Position numbers and translations under genes: made by a program. This document shows positions 9,881 to 20,299 of a DNA stretch of 64,000 bases, piece by piece. The notes beneath the pieces are model-generated. The model was not told the DNA's origin, ran no database searches, and saw only the letters and a list, made by a program, of their open reading frames with translations. Source of the DNA: Eulemur rufifrons (taxonomy: Eukaryota; Chordata; Mammalia; Primates; Lemuridae); the NCBI RefSeq assembly GCF_041146395.1, contig NC_091001.1, forward strand, positions 104,616,965 through 104,680,964, in the 5' to 3' direction. Numbering within the stretch: position 1 is the first letter of the stretch; each line of letters starts with the position of its first letter.

Positions 9881-11540
9881 TAGAAGAGGAAAATGCAGCC
9901 CACGGACCAAGGTGAGTCAGCGGGCCGCTGTTAATTCCTCCCAGTGCCAGGAGCGGCCGCGGCCCCAGGTTACCGTGATAGGATTTGACCGGCCCATTTC
10001 AGGCGGCTCCTCTGATAACTGCAGTTGCCATCTGTGTCCAGAAAGGGAAGTGAAGACTATCATTGTCGTATGCCCTCCACACCCCTTGAGAAGAAAAAAT
10101 CAGTGAGTGTTTCCATAATCACACTGCCTTGGGAGCTGCCAGGAAATTCCAACAGGAAACTCCCGTTTGGAAGTGTTTTGTTTTGATTAGAACATGTTTA
10201 TTCCCCTCCAAGGATGCGCTTTGAAACCAGGCCTGAGGCTGGAGCTTGTCGCTGATATAGGCTCCAGCAGGGCCTCGGCCACCCTGAGGGCAGCAGGAGA
10301 GGCCAGGATGCTGCTGCTCCAGTTCGGGGAGCTGAGCCCAGGCACAGCAGAGGCACGCTGGGGGCGTGGAGGGATATGGTCCTGGAAGCCCCTCAAGGCT
10401 GGCATCTGGAGAGGGCTCCTGGGGAACCAGGATAAGCCACTTCAAGAAGCACCAGATGCTTTTTAATTTGGCTTGGGATTCCTGAGGCCCAGATGAGCTC
10501 AGTTCCTGAACCACTGTTCCAAATTGCCATTTGGGTTGATATTTACTTTATAACAAAGATCCAGGAGAAAATGAATCAGCATCAGCCTTTGTTTAGGAGG
10601 CTCGGGCTGAAGCTCTTCCCAAACTAGCTCCACCTCAGTTTCCAGGCACCAGGAAGGCCATGCCCAGTGGTCAGGAGAGTGTTCCAACTTCAAGACCAAA
10701 TTCAAGAGTATCATCACGACTCCCCCTCCCTGGCTGCCCTGGGGAAGCCGATGAACCCCCAGAGACAGCAGCCCAGTAGGCCTCCTCCCTGCCCTCCATC
10801 CACGGAGCATAAGTCCCAGAGCCCCATGGTCAAGCCACATGGTCCCCATGGGGAAGCACCAGGGTCAAGCAGGAAGCAGAAGGAACCAGGTGATCTTGTG
10901 CAGATGCTCCTCCTCAGAGAACCTGTCATTCTGTTGGCGGAGCAGTGGCTCTCAGCCTCCCAGGCTGGAAGGGGACTCCCAAGCACCCTCCTTCCCTTTC
11001 AATGGGTTTTAAATGTCCTTTAAAGTCAAGCCTCCCAGGAAAGGGTGAGTCCAAAGTGTAGATTTTGGCTCTTAGCATAAAAACCAGAAAACCAGGGTGA
11101 GATATTCCGGTTTCCACTTCCCTTCAGGTTCCCCAAAACTCTGGTCAAATTCTTCAGGGATTCTAGTCAGCTCTTTGTAGCGCATCTGGGGTTTGGCATC
11201 AAGTGTTTGAAAGAATGAAATTCACAACCAGAACTCCCTTCCTTCGCAACATTCCAAGAGTTTTAAATGGTCTAGGAGGCCATCTGAGCAAGGGACACTG
11301 TTGCTTTAGTCTTTGCCACTCGGCTGGGCTGGGCTGCTACAGGGGCCAAAAGATTGGATGAGCTTCCTCCTGAGGGTTTCTCCAGTGTAATCAGGGAGAC
11401 GCCTCAATGCCGGAATCCCAAAAGAAATGAGAGACTCTTCACCCACTCCTATCCCCACCAACCAGCTTCCTGCTTTACAGGGCTGTTTTTAAATGTAGGT
11501 CTTATTACTATTCGGGTACAGTGAGGACAATGGATCAGAA
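9881..11540. other. Repeat-poor, GC-rich stretch
   Basis: About 1.65 kb with no confident transposon. The first 200 bp carry an AP-1-like TGAGTCA (9913-9919), a GATA-type CTGATAAC near 10012 and an E-box CATCTG near 10030. A 55-60 bp segment at 10831-10888 recurs at 11611-11668. Overlapping frames in all directions have no domain content. Confidence 0.4.
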
Positions 11541-11990
11541 AGGATGGCCATTGAAATGACAGTTTGTTACAGCTGCCAGGAGAAGGGGGGCCCCCCACGC
11601 CGTGCCACGCCAAGCCACATGGCCCACACGGGGAAGCACCAGGGTCGAACAAGAGGCAGAGGGAGCAAGGGGGAGACATGGGCAAGAGCCTTTGTTGTGG
11701 TTTTGGCAGGAAGGACTGGGCAAGGCGGGGTAGATGGGCTTAGGTTGGGCTAGTGTGAATAATTTCAGTGGACGCTGGGACACAGGGGCTGTCCCTAGTG
11801 ATCTGATACTGGTTCTGGGGTGGTTACAGCGGGTGGATAGTGGCCCGGAGTATGAGAGCCTGGTGAAGTTGTGGTTGGGGTGTGAGCCCTGGATCGGTTG
11901 GCATGACTGCCTGCAGCTGAGTCGTTGATACCTGTAGAATTGGTCAACCTTGGGGGTGAAGTGGGGGAGGCTGTGCCTCCAGGCTCAGCA
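11541..11990 (-). mobile_element. Possible LTR-like repeat, family not assigned
   Basis: The run of words GGGGAAGCACCAGGGTCG, GCAAGAGCCTTTGTTGTGG, AGTGGACGCTGGGACACAGG and GGCATGACTGCCTGCAGC has the feel of an antisense retroviral LTR, with a degenerate reverse polyadenylation word. The stretch begins next to a perfect GGGGGGCCCCCC palindrome at 11585-11596. Family and boundaries uncertain; unique DNA is possible. Confidence 0.3.
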
Positions 11991-12129
11991 AGGCCCCAGA
12001 CGTGAGCATATCAGAATAAACAGCCAGAGTGCGGCCCTGCTGGTGGATGCTAACAACTGTCCCGCAAAGGATACACAGCATCTGACAGCGGACAAAGAGG
12101 TTTTCCTGGTCTTGGCCTCCCAGGAGCCT

Positions 12130-12245
12130 CGCGGCAGCTGGGGCAGAGTGGTCATCCCCATTTTACAGATGAGTGAAGTGCAGGGGATGGTGTGACCTGC
12201 CCAGTGAGGGCAGAGCGGGGCTTAAATGCGGATCTCCTGGGGAAC
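12130..12245 (-). mobile_element. MIR SINE fragment, antisense
   Basis: CATCCCCATTTTACAGATGAG, GGTGTGACCTGCCCAGTGAG, GCAGAGCGGGGCTTAAATGC and GGATCTCCTGG follow reverse MIR order. Confidence 0.8.
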
Positions 12246-12554
12246 GTCTGTGGAGTTCCCTTTCAGTACATCCGCTGTCTTTCTGGGAGAAGTGGGGTCA
12301 CTATGCAGGGGGAGGCTGGTCCATGATCTTGTCCTTAAAACTGGTTTTTGGGAGGGGACAAAGATATTGCCAGAAAACATCTGTTTTTCTTTGGCTACAC
12401 AGATAGCTACATCAATGGCTAAATAAGTATCTGTTTAATTGAATAAAGCATATTAAAAAGCAATTAACACTTTAGTGACTTCATTTGTCAACTTAATACT
12501 ATCTCCTGTGTTTCTTGCTTTATAGTTAATAGAACTTCTCATGCATTGTGCCAC
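12246..12554. other. Spacer, nothing identified
   Basis: Becomes AT-rich after 12400 (words ATTGAATAAAGCATATTAAA, CAATTAACACTTTAGTG). No repeat or gene recognised. Confidence 0.35.
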
Positions 12555-12900
12555 TTTATTCGATTCAATCAAATACTTAGTGAGGTTTATTCTGTGCCAG
12601 GCTCTGCCCTGAGAGCTGGAGAAGCAGAGATGACTAAAACCCTACATCTTCCCTCAAGACAGAGTGGTGGCAAGAGAGAGAGGAAAAGTATATTACAATA
12701 CATAGTGCAACAAATACAAATATGGGCTAGGTACAGTGAGCATGCAAAGAAGGAAATGATAAACCCTTTGGACAATAACATGCAGGGAAGGGCTTCTACA
12801 GGAAGTAACATCTGGGCTGATTTTTAGAGACAAGTTCACCAGATGAATAAGAAAATATTCCCATTTCTGTTGATGGGAATAACATGGGCATAGGCCCAGA
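12555..12900 (-). mobile_element. L2 LINE 3' end, antisense
   Basis: AATCAAATACTTAGTGAGG, TTATTCTGTGCCAGGCTCTG, AGCAGAGATGACTAAAACCC, GGGAAGGGCTTCTACAGGAA, GTAACATCTGGGCTGATTTT and GGGCATAGGCCCAGAATAAA are reverse L2 words in order. Confidence 0.9.
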
Positions 12901-12999
12901 ATAAATGGAATATTTGTCATTTTAGCATTTTCATTGTTCTCAAGTACAAGTAAAAAAACTCAAAAAAAGTGATTTAAACAATTAAAAAACATAAAAATA

Positions 13000-13292
13000 G
13001 GCCAGGCGCCGTAGCCCGCGCCTGTAATCTTTGCACTCTGGGAGGCCGAAGTGGGAGGATCACTTGAGGTCAGGAGTTTAAGACCAGTCTAAGCAAGAGC
13101 AAGACCCCGTCTCTACTAAAAATAGAAAAAATTAGCTGGGTGTGGTGGTGCATGCCTGTAGTCCCAGCCGCTCAGGAGGCTGAGGCAGGAGGATAGCTTG
13201 AGCCTGGGAGTTTGAGTTTGCTATGAGTTAGACTGATGCCACTGCACTCTAGCCCAGGTGACAGGGCAAGACCCTGTCTCAAAAAAAAAAAA
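13000..13292 (+). mobile_element. Alu SINE, strepsirrhine-type, older copy
   Basis: Starts GGCCAGGCGCCGTAGCCCGC, dimeric, with TCTAAGCAAGAGCAAGACCCC in the left arm and AGTTAGACTGATGCCACTGC in the right arm, ending CCTGTCTCA(A)n at 13281-13292. It lacks the inter-arm ATTATATGGACAG insertion seen in the Alu at 32501. The GAGCAAGAGCAAGACCCC word points to the lemur/loris Alu lineage. The tail has been extended by a (TA)n microsatellite. Confidence 0.95.
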
Positions 13293-13294
13293 GA

Positions 13295-13295
13295 A

Positions 13296-13322
<27 letters not shown>
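13295..13322. repeat. (TA)n microsatellite at Alu tail
   Basis: About thirteen TA units immediately downstream of the Alu poly(A), a common site for microsatellite birth. Confidence 0.95.
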
Positions 13323-13326
<4 letters not shown>

Positions 13327-13389
13327 AGATTAAACTAAGATAAAACTATATCTCTTATAAGTCTAGAGGTAGGGCAGTTGTAGGGTTGG

Positions 13390-13740
13390 TTAATTCAGCA
13401 GTTTAATGACATCAACACAGACCCACTTTCCTTCTGTCTTTCTGTTCTGCTGTCCTCAGTGACAGAATTTTATTCTCAGGCTTGTCCCTTCATGGTCACA
13501 AAATGGCTGCAAAAGATCCAAACATCACAGCCTCATACAATAGTGTCAAAAGATCAGAAGGAAGCACAACATTCCTTATGTCCCCTTTTAAGAGTAAAGA
13601 AACCTTTCAGAGAACCTTTCCCAGAAGCACCTTACAAAGTTCCCATAATTCTCGTTTGCCAGAATTGCATCAGATGGCCAGGCCTTAATCAGCAGGGGAA
13701 ATAAAATTAGCATTGCTGGTTCTTAGACTAGTCAAGGTTC
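13390..13740. mobile_element. Unassigned MER-type repeat
   Basis: The words CTTGTCCCTTCATGGTCACA, AAATGGCTGCAAAAGATCC, CCCTTTTTAAGAGTAAAGA and TTTGCCAGAATTGCATCAG match a dispersed mammalian repeat (ctcatggttgcaagatggctgc... ttggccagaattgggtcacatg). Family name not recalled. Confidence 0.45.
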
Positions 13741-13869
13741 TGTTCTGGGGAGTGCGGACCAGCCCAACTTACCCTTATGTACTTGGCCTCCTGACACTTG
13801 GCAAGTTGGGGCTCTGTTCAGGGCAGACTGACCAGCAAAGGCTGTTGCCCGAGGCTGCGCCTCAGAGAG

Positions 13870-13970
13870 CGGCCACCTGGGCTCTGGTGACGGTTCCAGC
13901 AGTGCCTCATTGTGTGACTTTTGGTAGTCACATCCTCTGTGTGAGCAGTTCTCTCTTCCTTAATCAGGAG
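13870..13970 (+). mobile_element. Eroded MIR SINE fragment
   Basis: GACGGTTCCAGCAGTGCCTC, ATTGTGTGACTTTTGGTAG and TCACATCCTCTGTGTGAGC fit the MIR core with several substitutions. Confidence 0.5.
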
Positions 13971-14519
13971 CTCTAACGTGTACCTGAGGGCCCTGATTAG
14001 GTGAGCCAGGAGGTACAGCAGCACAGAGACTATAATAAAGCCAAGTCACAGCAGGGACTTCCCAAGAATTGCAGAATTTGTCACCATTGGGGTGCTCTTT
14101 TGTCTGCCCCATATTGAAGAGGACGTGGGGGCCTTTGATCTTTCTAGCGCTCCAGACTCTAGAGATGTCTGATTGTCACAGAGACAGCTGATGCTCAGCA
14201 CAGAGCCAGGTGCTCCCTGAGATTTCCCACAGTCCCCTGCAGTCCACTGGGGAACGAGACCGGGCTCTCTCCAGTGAGAGGCGGCTGAGCCTTAAGGACA
14301 TCCTGAGCCGCCCACCCCACCTGCAGCTCCCTGGGAAGCCATGTGCTCTAAACAGCACCGGGACCAGATGGCCCATGTCAGCCAGGGATTTGATGCTTCA
14401 CCAGGGTGTGACCAGGCCAAGGGAGTTCATTGGTATGAAAGCGTTCTGGAAACTAGAAAGTGTTATTTACGTGTGAGCGAATAACAGAATTAAGGGCAAT
14501 CATGGTGTTATTGCAACAA
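13971..14519. other. Repeat-poor stretch, nothing identified
   Basis: No assignment. Includes GAGGCGGCTGAGCC and short GC-rich sections. No coding signal. Confidence 0.35.
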
Positions 14520-14740
14520 CAGCACTGGTAACAGAGGCAGTGATAGAAGTTACAGTGGTGGCTGGGTAGTAATTCCAGAAGTTGCAGTCATGGGGGTGAG
14601 AGAAGCCAGGCAGAGGTAGAATAATCGTGGTGGTGGCAGCACAGTAGTGTGACGTTGACAGCAGCAGTGGTCGTGGCATGTTTGGAAATAGGCTGGAATC
14701 TGTACAATAGCGTCAATGGTGGTGATAGTAGCAGGAGCAC
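14520..14740. repeat. Degenerate trinucleotide-like tract (GTG/GTA/CAG)
   Basis: Enriched for GTGGTGG, AGCAGCAG, GATAGTAGCAG and GTGGTGGTGGC words separated by substitutions. It looks like an old expanded trinucleotide array that has decayed. Confidence 0.5.
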
Positions 14741-15794
14741 AAAACCTACTTGCATTCTAAGCAGTGAGGGAGGAGTGGACACCACCAAGCCTGGGTCCTG
14801 CCCAGAGCTGTCCCTGTCTCCCCCATCCTTGGCTCCAGACTATCTCCAGCGTTTCCTGGGCCTGGCCACCCTTTCTTTTGGGAACTCCACCCCTTTCAAA
14901 AGAAACTGCTTGATTTATTTCACAATAAGGAAACGTCTACAGATCACCAGGCTTCCCAAATTATGTATATAATTCTAAACCAGTTGAGTTGTGGCTGACT
15001 GTTAGTATGTTTTGTAGACTTCCCATTAAATACAATTTTGCTATTTTTCTTTATATATTTTGAAGCAAATTTTTCAGGCCTCAAACATTTTTGTAGGCTC
15101 TTGAACAGCTTATAGACCCTGGGCACTGTACCTAGGGCCTAACAGTGGCCAAGGGGCGACGCAGCTCTGGCTCTAAGGCCGTCCAAGCAGGGAAGGGACG
15201 GATTCCTCCCACACCCACCCCAGGGCTTGAACCTGATTGGTTCTGACTCGAGGAGGGTCCCAACACAGACACACACGTGCTTCTGCAGGCACCACGTGTC
15301 GTGCCAGTGCCTCCTGGGACACGGGGGCGTCAGGGTCCAGCCCTAATGACTCGGGCCCGCCAAGGTTTCCACAGCTCCATGGGCTGTGGCGTCTTCCTTG
15401 AAAAACAACAATAGTTATTGTTTTAAAGCGCAGCAGCAGAGAGAAGGATGACAAGTGGCAATAAGTGGTCTTGTCCTCTGGCCTGAGCAAACGTTTCTGG
15501 CAATGCCCCACTGGGGAAGAGCCCCTGGTCCTGGGGGCCGGCTCCCAGATGGAGTCCTAAAGGTTTGGAGCTACTCGGGAATGGCAATCTAAAGGCACCG
15601 GAGAATTCAGGTGAGCGGCCAGGGACAGCAAAGCCACACTTCAGCCTTAAGAAGATACCTAGACCTTGTTGAAGGACCCTCAAAGTCTGCAGTCTCCGGA
15701 GACCCACAGGACTTTCTAACGCAAGGGGCAACTGACAAGGTGAGCTGAAACACGTGGGAATGGCCGGCAAAGGCTCTCATCTCTGGCCTGGAGA
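14741..15794. other. Repeat-poor stretch, nothing identified
   Basis: AT-rich to about 15080, then GC-rich. The segment 15060-15140 (TCAGGCCTCAAACATTTTTG, AGGCTCTTGAACAGC) may be a diverged repeat, but I cannot assign it. The 112- and 115-codon minus-strand frames overlap and have no domain content. Confidence 0.4.
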
Positions 15795-16245
15795 GAGTAG
15801 AAGTAAAAACTTACCATGGCTCCTGTCTCCTGCCAGGCAAAATCCAAACTCCTACACAGGGCATGCAGGGATCTCTGTGATATGATCACGACCCTTCTAA
15901 CACCTTAAATTCACCTCAGCCACGCTGACCCATGTCCAGACCTATCCACACCTGTGCCTGCACCTGTGCCAACCCGTCCCTCAAGGTCACCTCTTCTCTG
16001 AAGCCTGCCATGCTTTCCCAGGCAGCACCGGCCAGGCCTTCCTTCCGCTGGGCCGCGCTGTGTTCAGAGCATCTGTACACGGTTGCTCGCATTTTGCTGA
16101 GCTGTAACATTTGGTTTCTGTGACTTTCTCCACACAAGTGCACGAGCTCCCCCAAGGAGGAGTTTCATTCACTTAAGTGTCCTTAGCGCCATGTCCCATC
16201 CTTGCTCTATGGTGGGTCCTCAGTAAATAGGTGACAAATGAATGA
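15795..16245 (+). mobile_element. L2 LINE 3' end
   Basis: CTCCTGTCTCCTGCCAGGC, AAATCCAAACTCCTACACAG, GGCATGCAGGGATCTCTGTG, CAAGGTCACCTCTTCTCTGA, AGCCTGCCATGCTTTCCC, CACAAGTGCACGAGCTCC and TCAGTAAATAGGTGACAAATG are plus-strand L2 words in the correct order, reaching the 3' terminus. Confidence 0.92.
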
Positions 16246-16804
16246 AAAGCAAACATACTGTTTAATGCATGAAAAAGTAACTGAATTATTGAAAGAATGA
16301 GTGGAGGGGTGACTTGCTTCGATAAGGGACGATATCTTGTGCTACCAAATGCCCCAAGACTCTGTGTGAAAGGATTTCTCCTGCCTCTGTCAGGGTTTCC
16401 CTAAGGGAGGGGACTCTCCTTCGCTGGGGAGGGGCCCCTCGGGGGCTGGGGGCTGTGGCCCGGCGTTGCAGCTGCCGCTAACGCTAACCATGTGCGCTTG
16501 CTGGGCGGGCAGGCGGCCACTTCATTACTTTGTGCTTAAGGAAATGCCTCCCAGCTCTGCACTTGCCTTTTTAAATTTCACAACCACTAAATTCACTCCC
16601 AGTGTTCTTTATAGCAAACGAAAGTAGCGGGGGATCCACAACAGATCTTTCCGCACCTCAGCCTGGGAGGGGCCCGGACACAGGGGCCGGGGACCTGCGG
16701 CTATCAAGGGCTGCCTCTCCAGGGCTACCCCGGCCCGTCAGCACAACCAGCTGTACTGGGGCTGGGGAAAGGGATTCTCTTCCGTAATTAAAGCCCAAGT
16801 CTTT
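16246..16804. other. Repeat-free, partly GC-rich block
   Basis: No repeat is seen from about 16300 to 16800. Contains an E-box CAGCTG (16470-16475), a CCCCTCGGGGG palindromic word near 16436 and AT-rich words (TTCATTACTTTGTGCTTAAG, GTAATTAAAG). Could be regulatory; no coding frame of note. Inference only. Confidence 0.35.
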
Positions 16805-17280
16805 TTTTAAAATCGGCTTTATTTTTTTGGAGTAGTTTGAGGTTCACAGTAAAATTGAGCAGAAAGCAAAGAGAATTCCCAGGTACACCTCGTTCCCATG
16901 TCCCCACAGCGTCCCCACTGTCAACACCCGCCCCAGGTGGCACGACTGCCACACTCAGTGCATCTACGTTGGCTCGTCATTCTCACCCACAACCTAGCGT
17001 TGACACGCGGGTTCCCTCTCGGTGTTGTGCATCCCATGGGCTTGGACAAATGCACAGTGCCATGTAGCCGCCACTGTGGGACGTTATAGAGTATTTCCAC
17101 TGCCCTGAAGATCCCTGTGCTCTGCCTATTCATCCCTTCCCCAAGCCCTCGCAGACACTGATCTTTTCACTGTCTCCATTGTTTTGTCTTTTCCAGACAA
17201 TCGTATAGTAAGTAGGCTTTTCAGATTGGCACTTTCACTTAGTAATAGCGATTTAGGGTTCCTCCATGTCTTTTCAGAAG
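16805..17280 (-). mobile_element. L1M LINE 3' region, antisense
   Basis: GGTTCACAGTAAAATTGAGC, AGAATTCCCAGGTACACCTC, TGGGCTTGGACAAATGCAC, CACTGCCCTGAAGATCCCTG, CTCTGCCTATTCATCCC, TTGTCTTTTCCAGACAATC and GGTTCCTCCATGTCTTTTCA form a contiguous antisense match to an old L1M 3' end. Confidence 0.92.
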
Positions 17281-17439
17281 CCACCTGGCTGTCCCTGCCT
17301 TCTGCCATGTGCAGCAGCCCAGGCCCACCGTCCCCTGAGCACAGCCCAGATCAGAGGTCAGACGCGGATGTGGCTCCCACAGGCTCTACCTTTATACGGC
17401 CTGGTGGCGGTTGTGGAGCTGAACATCAGAGCTGCCAGG

Positions 17440-17600
17440 CACTTTCTGAAGTCTGGGCATTGCATTATTGTCTAAGCCTCGTGATACGCCACAGAGTAGG
17501 AACGATGACCCCCCAGGAGGCCAGCTCGCAGGGGCAGCGCTGGCATTTGAAGTGTGCCGCTCAAGCCAACCCCAACACTCCTGATTGCTCCGAGTCCTCT
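17440..17600 (-). mobile_element. Eroded MIR SINE, antisense
   Basis: GCATTATTGTCTAAGCCTC, GTGATACGCCACAGAGTAGG and AACGATGACCCCC follow reverse MIR (gcattatctcatttaatcctcacaacaaccctatgaggtagg), with GGCATTTGAAGTG downstream as a weak match to the MIR 'gattcgaaccc' section. Confidence 0.55.
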
Positions 17601-18129
17601 GTGGGCTTCTCCTCATTTCCACCCCAAGACCTGGAACAGGTCTCACGAGAACGTATCTTTATGTAAACCGACTACCTGTCCTGGAGACTACTTGCCGAGG
17701 TGGTCATTCGAATGACTTCCCGAGAAATGCCATCAGTCCAACTTGCCCAGCCCCACAAGGCAGCCGAGGGGAGGGAGCCCTCAGCGTCACCCGCAGGGCC
17801 TGGTGCTGATGAAAAATGGTCCATGCAGCTGGGGACAGACACTGGCCCAGCCCCGAGTGCCAGTGTGTGGCTGTGGTTTTCTGGGACTGGCCCTGGCCTG
17901 GCAGTTCTATATACCTTGGAGCTTCTTTTGATTAGAAGCGGAGTGGAAAGGTGAAGGGAATATTGCAAACACTGAACTCCCTTGCCTAATACCAAGGGAT
18001 AAAAACTGTCAAGGGCTTAGCTTTCCGACTCCACTCCCACTGCCGCTCTCTGCCCCAGCTTGGCCGCAGATCACCACTCATGCTGGGCTCCCTGGACGGG
18101 CCCTCTTCCCTCATTCTCTCACTCCAGGG
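17601..18129. other. Repeat-poor stretch, nothing identified
   Basis: No transposon recognised. GC-moderate; frames of 60-107 codons overlap on both strands with no domain. Confidence 0.4.
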
Positions 18130-18215
18130 AAATTCACTGAGGGTGCCTGTCTGTGGTGCTAAGGATGGAGACGTGAGTCGGACACGGTTCCTACCTCAAA
18201 GGAGGCCAATGTCAA
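18130..18215 (-). mobile_element. L2 LINE fragment, antisense
   Basis: AATTCACTGAGGGTGCCTGTC, GGTGCTAAGGATGGAGACG and CACGGTTCCTACCTCAAAGG match reverse L2 (tgagcacctactatgtgcc... ctggggatacagagatg... cagtccctgccctcaagg). Confidence 0.65.
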
Positions 18216-18394
18216 GGACCAGTGGGCTCAGCACGCACAGACTCTGGGCTGCAAAGACAATGTATTGACTAAAACCAACTGCCATGGCAGCCTCTCGCCC
18301 GGCCCTGCCGACTTTCTGACACAAAGCTAAAGAGACTGAATTAGATACGGATACGGGATAAATGGCAAAGGAAGCCAGAGTCAGGGCAGACTTT

Positions 18395-18500
18395 GGCAAT
18401 TTGGGAAACTGAGGCTGAGAGAGGTTTCACGTACGACTTGCCCAAGGTCACCCACCAGGTAAATGGCACATTCAGAACTAGGACCCCCAGGAGGATGAAG
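18395..18500 (-). mobile_element. MIR SINE fragment, antisense
   Basis: GGGAAACTGAGGCTGAGAGA, GACTTGCCCAAGGTCACCCA, CCAGGTAAATGGCACATTC and AGAACTAGGACCCCC are reverse MIR core words in order. Confidence 0.85.
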
Positions 18501-20064
18501 AAAGGGAGCAGGAGAGTCTACCTGGTAATAGATGCTGTCCCAACAAGTGCTCCTTGGTGGGCCAGCCACCTGGCATTAGCCACCTCTGAAAGGCCCGCTC
18601 ACCTACAACGCCATAAGAGGGAGGGTCCCAAACCCCAAACTTCAGCCTGAAGCTACTGCTCAACAAGGATGAAGGATCCAGAATACAACTGTACCCCTTA
18701 GACTCAGGCGACTGGGGCCCTGCCCTCCCCCAAGCTGTAAAGGGCCCACCAGGCCTCCCTGCAGCAGCACCCCTCCCCTTGGGCCAAGGAAATTCGCCCA
18801 CCCTGAGCCTGTCCCTTCCCTCACTCCCTGGACCATACTCCACCTACCCAGGACCCCGGAATGCCCTACCACCCAGATTCCTCTGAGCTTGCTTCCAGAA
18901 TCCATTCTCCTAATGGCTGATGGGCCACTGGGGTGCTCAGTCCTGGGTTCAAGGAGTGGCCAGGGAAAGACTGGGGATCAAGGTGGACAGAGCTTGGACG
19001 CACAACAGGGACCATGAGGTCCCTTCCCCAGGGCTGTGGAAAGAGGAGGGAGGCAGGCTGTGGGCCAGATGCCGTCCTTCCTGCTCCTTCCTCAAGTGCC
19101 TCAAACGCGAGAGGAGGGTGATGTGCAGAGCCTCCCAAGCCGCCCCGCTCTCCCGGCCTCCTTCCCTCGCGTGGCAGGTGCAGAGCCGCCGCGGTCCCAC
19201 CAGCAGCCAGCGTTTGCTAAGCAACCAGGAGCTCCCGGCGCTTCTCCCGGCTCTCTTCAGTTGCTATGGAAGCTGTTTCAGAAAACCTTTCCTGCCAACA
19301 AACGAGGCTGTCTTGTCAAAGCCTGGCTCAGAGCACCTTGCCTTCCCGCCCCGGGCAGCGCACACTGGGGTGGGGGTGCTGCCAGGCTGCGGAGCACAGG
19401 TGAATCACACGCTTGCAACTTCACTGACCCTTGCTGGGCCCAGACTTGTCCCCCGTCTCCCCTTGATATATTTGTCCCTCCCCAAGAGGTCCTGTCTCCT
19501 AAGTCCTGCCCGCCCCCGCACCACTTTCCCCTGGTTTCCAGCCAGGCATCTGCTACAGGCTCCACGGCTTCAACTGCGGGGTGTCAGGTCTGTCCTGTGG
19601 CAGGGGTGGGAAGATGAAGAAACCTGGTCCTGCCTCAGGCCTCAAGGTGAAGTGCTTTCAAGAACTCGTTTTTCTCCTGCTAGGATAGGCCGTCTCTTAG
19701 CAACACTCCAGGACATTATTGTGGGACCAGAGCCTCTGTCTCCTCTCTCCATGTTGTCAGTGACCCCCTTCTGCCACCAGAGCTGTGCATGGACCAAGGC
19801 GCCAGCAGGAGGAGGAGGAAGCGGGAGGACACTCACTGTGGCCCACGAGGTACCCTGGATGCAGCATTCTCCGTCAGAAAAAGGAAAGTGCATATTTGAC
19901 ACCAAAGGAACAGGCTCTTTGACAAAGGGTTGGCCTTGGAGGAGAAGCGGAAGCTAGGAAATTGGAACTGTCCACCTGCGCCTTCTTCCACCAAGGCTGG
20001 GAGGGAGGCTTGAGAGAATGGGAGGCAGCAAGGGTCTCAGGAATGCCTGTCCCTGCTTGAGGAG
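18501..20064. other. GC-rich repeat-free block with long chance-like frames
   Basis: About 1.5 kb without repeats. A 345-codon plus-strand frame (18920-19957) overlaps a 193-codon frame in another phase and several minus-strand frames. Its translation is Pro/Arg/Ser-rich with no domain, signal peptide or membrane pattern I recognise, and there is no polyadenylation word just downstream. I infer that GC bias keeps stop codons rare. Two RFX-like words occur at 19212-19226 and 19260-19273. Confidence 0.45.
19260..19273 (+). promoter_or_regulatory. RFX X-box-like motif
   Basis: GTTGCTATGGAAGC matches 12 of 14 positions of the RFX word GTTGCCATGGAAAC. A second RFX-like near-palindrome, GTTTGCTAAGCAACC, sits about 35 bp upstream at 19212-19226. 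Motif matches alone are weak evidence of binding. Confidence 0.3.
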
Positions 20065-20165
20065 TCTCACCACGGGATCTGTGACCTAGTGCAAGTGGTC
20101 CCACTGCTCTGAGCCTCTGTCTGCTCATCTCCAAGATGCTGATGACAGCTTCTAGATGGTATTGC
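20065..20165 (+). mobile_element. MIR SINE fragment
   Basis: ATCTGTGACCTAGTGCAAGT, CTGAGCCTCTGTCTGCTCATC and CCAAGATGCTGATGACAGC match MIR 'gtgaccttgggcaag... cctcagtttcctcatctgtaaaatggg' with moderate divergence. Confidence 0.65.
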
Positions 20166-20299
20166 TAGGGGGGTAGCAACCCAGGCCCTGGGGGGCACTC
20201 CATCCTCACATGCCTGTCCCTCTGTGACTGCTACACTTCTGGCGTGTCCACAATTATGGCAGGCGAGAACCAGCGTGGCGGGAGCAGTAGTCGAGCGTG

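Noticed and set aside
11585..11596. GGGGGGCCCCCC perfect palindrome
   Set aside because: Short, low complexity and expected occasionally in GC-rich DNA; kept only as a note within the flanking entry.
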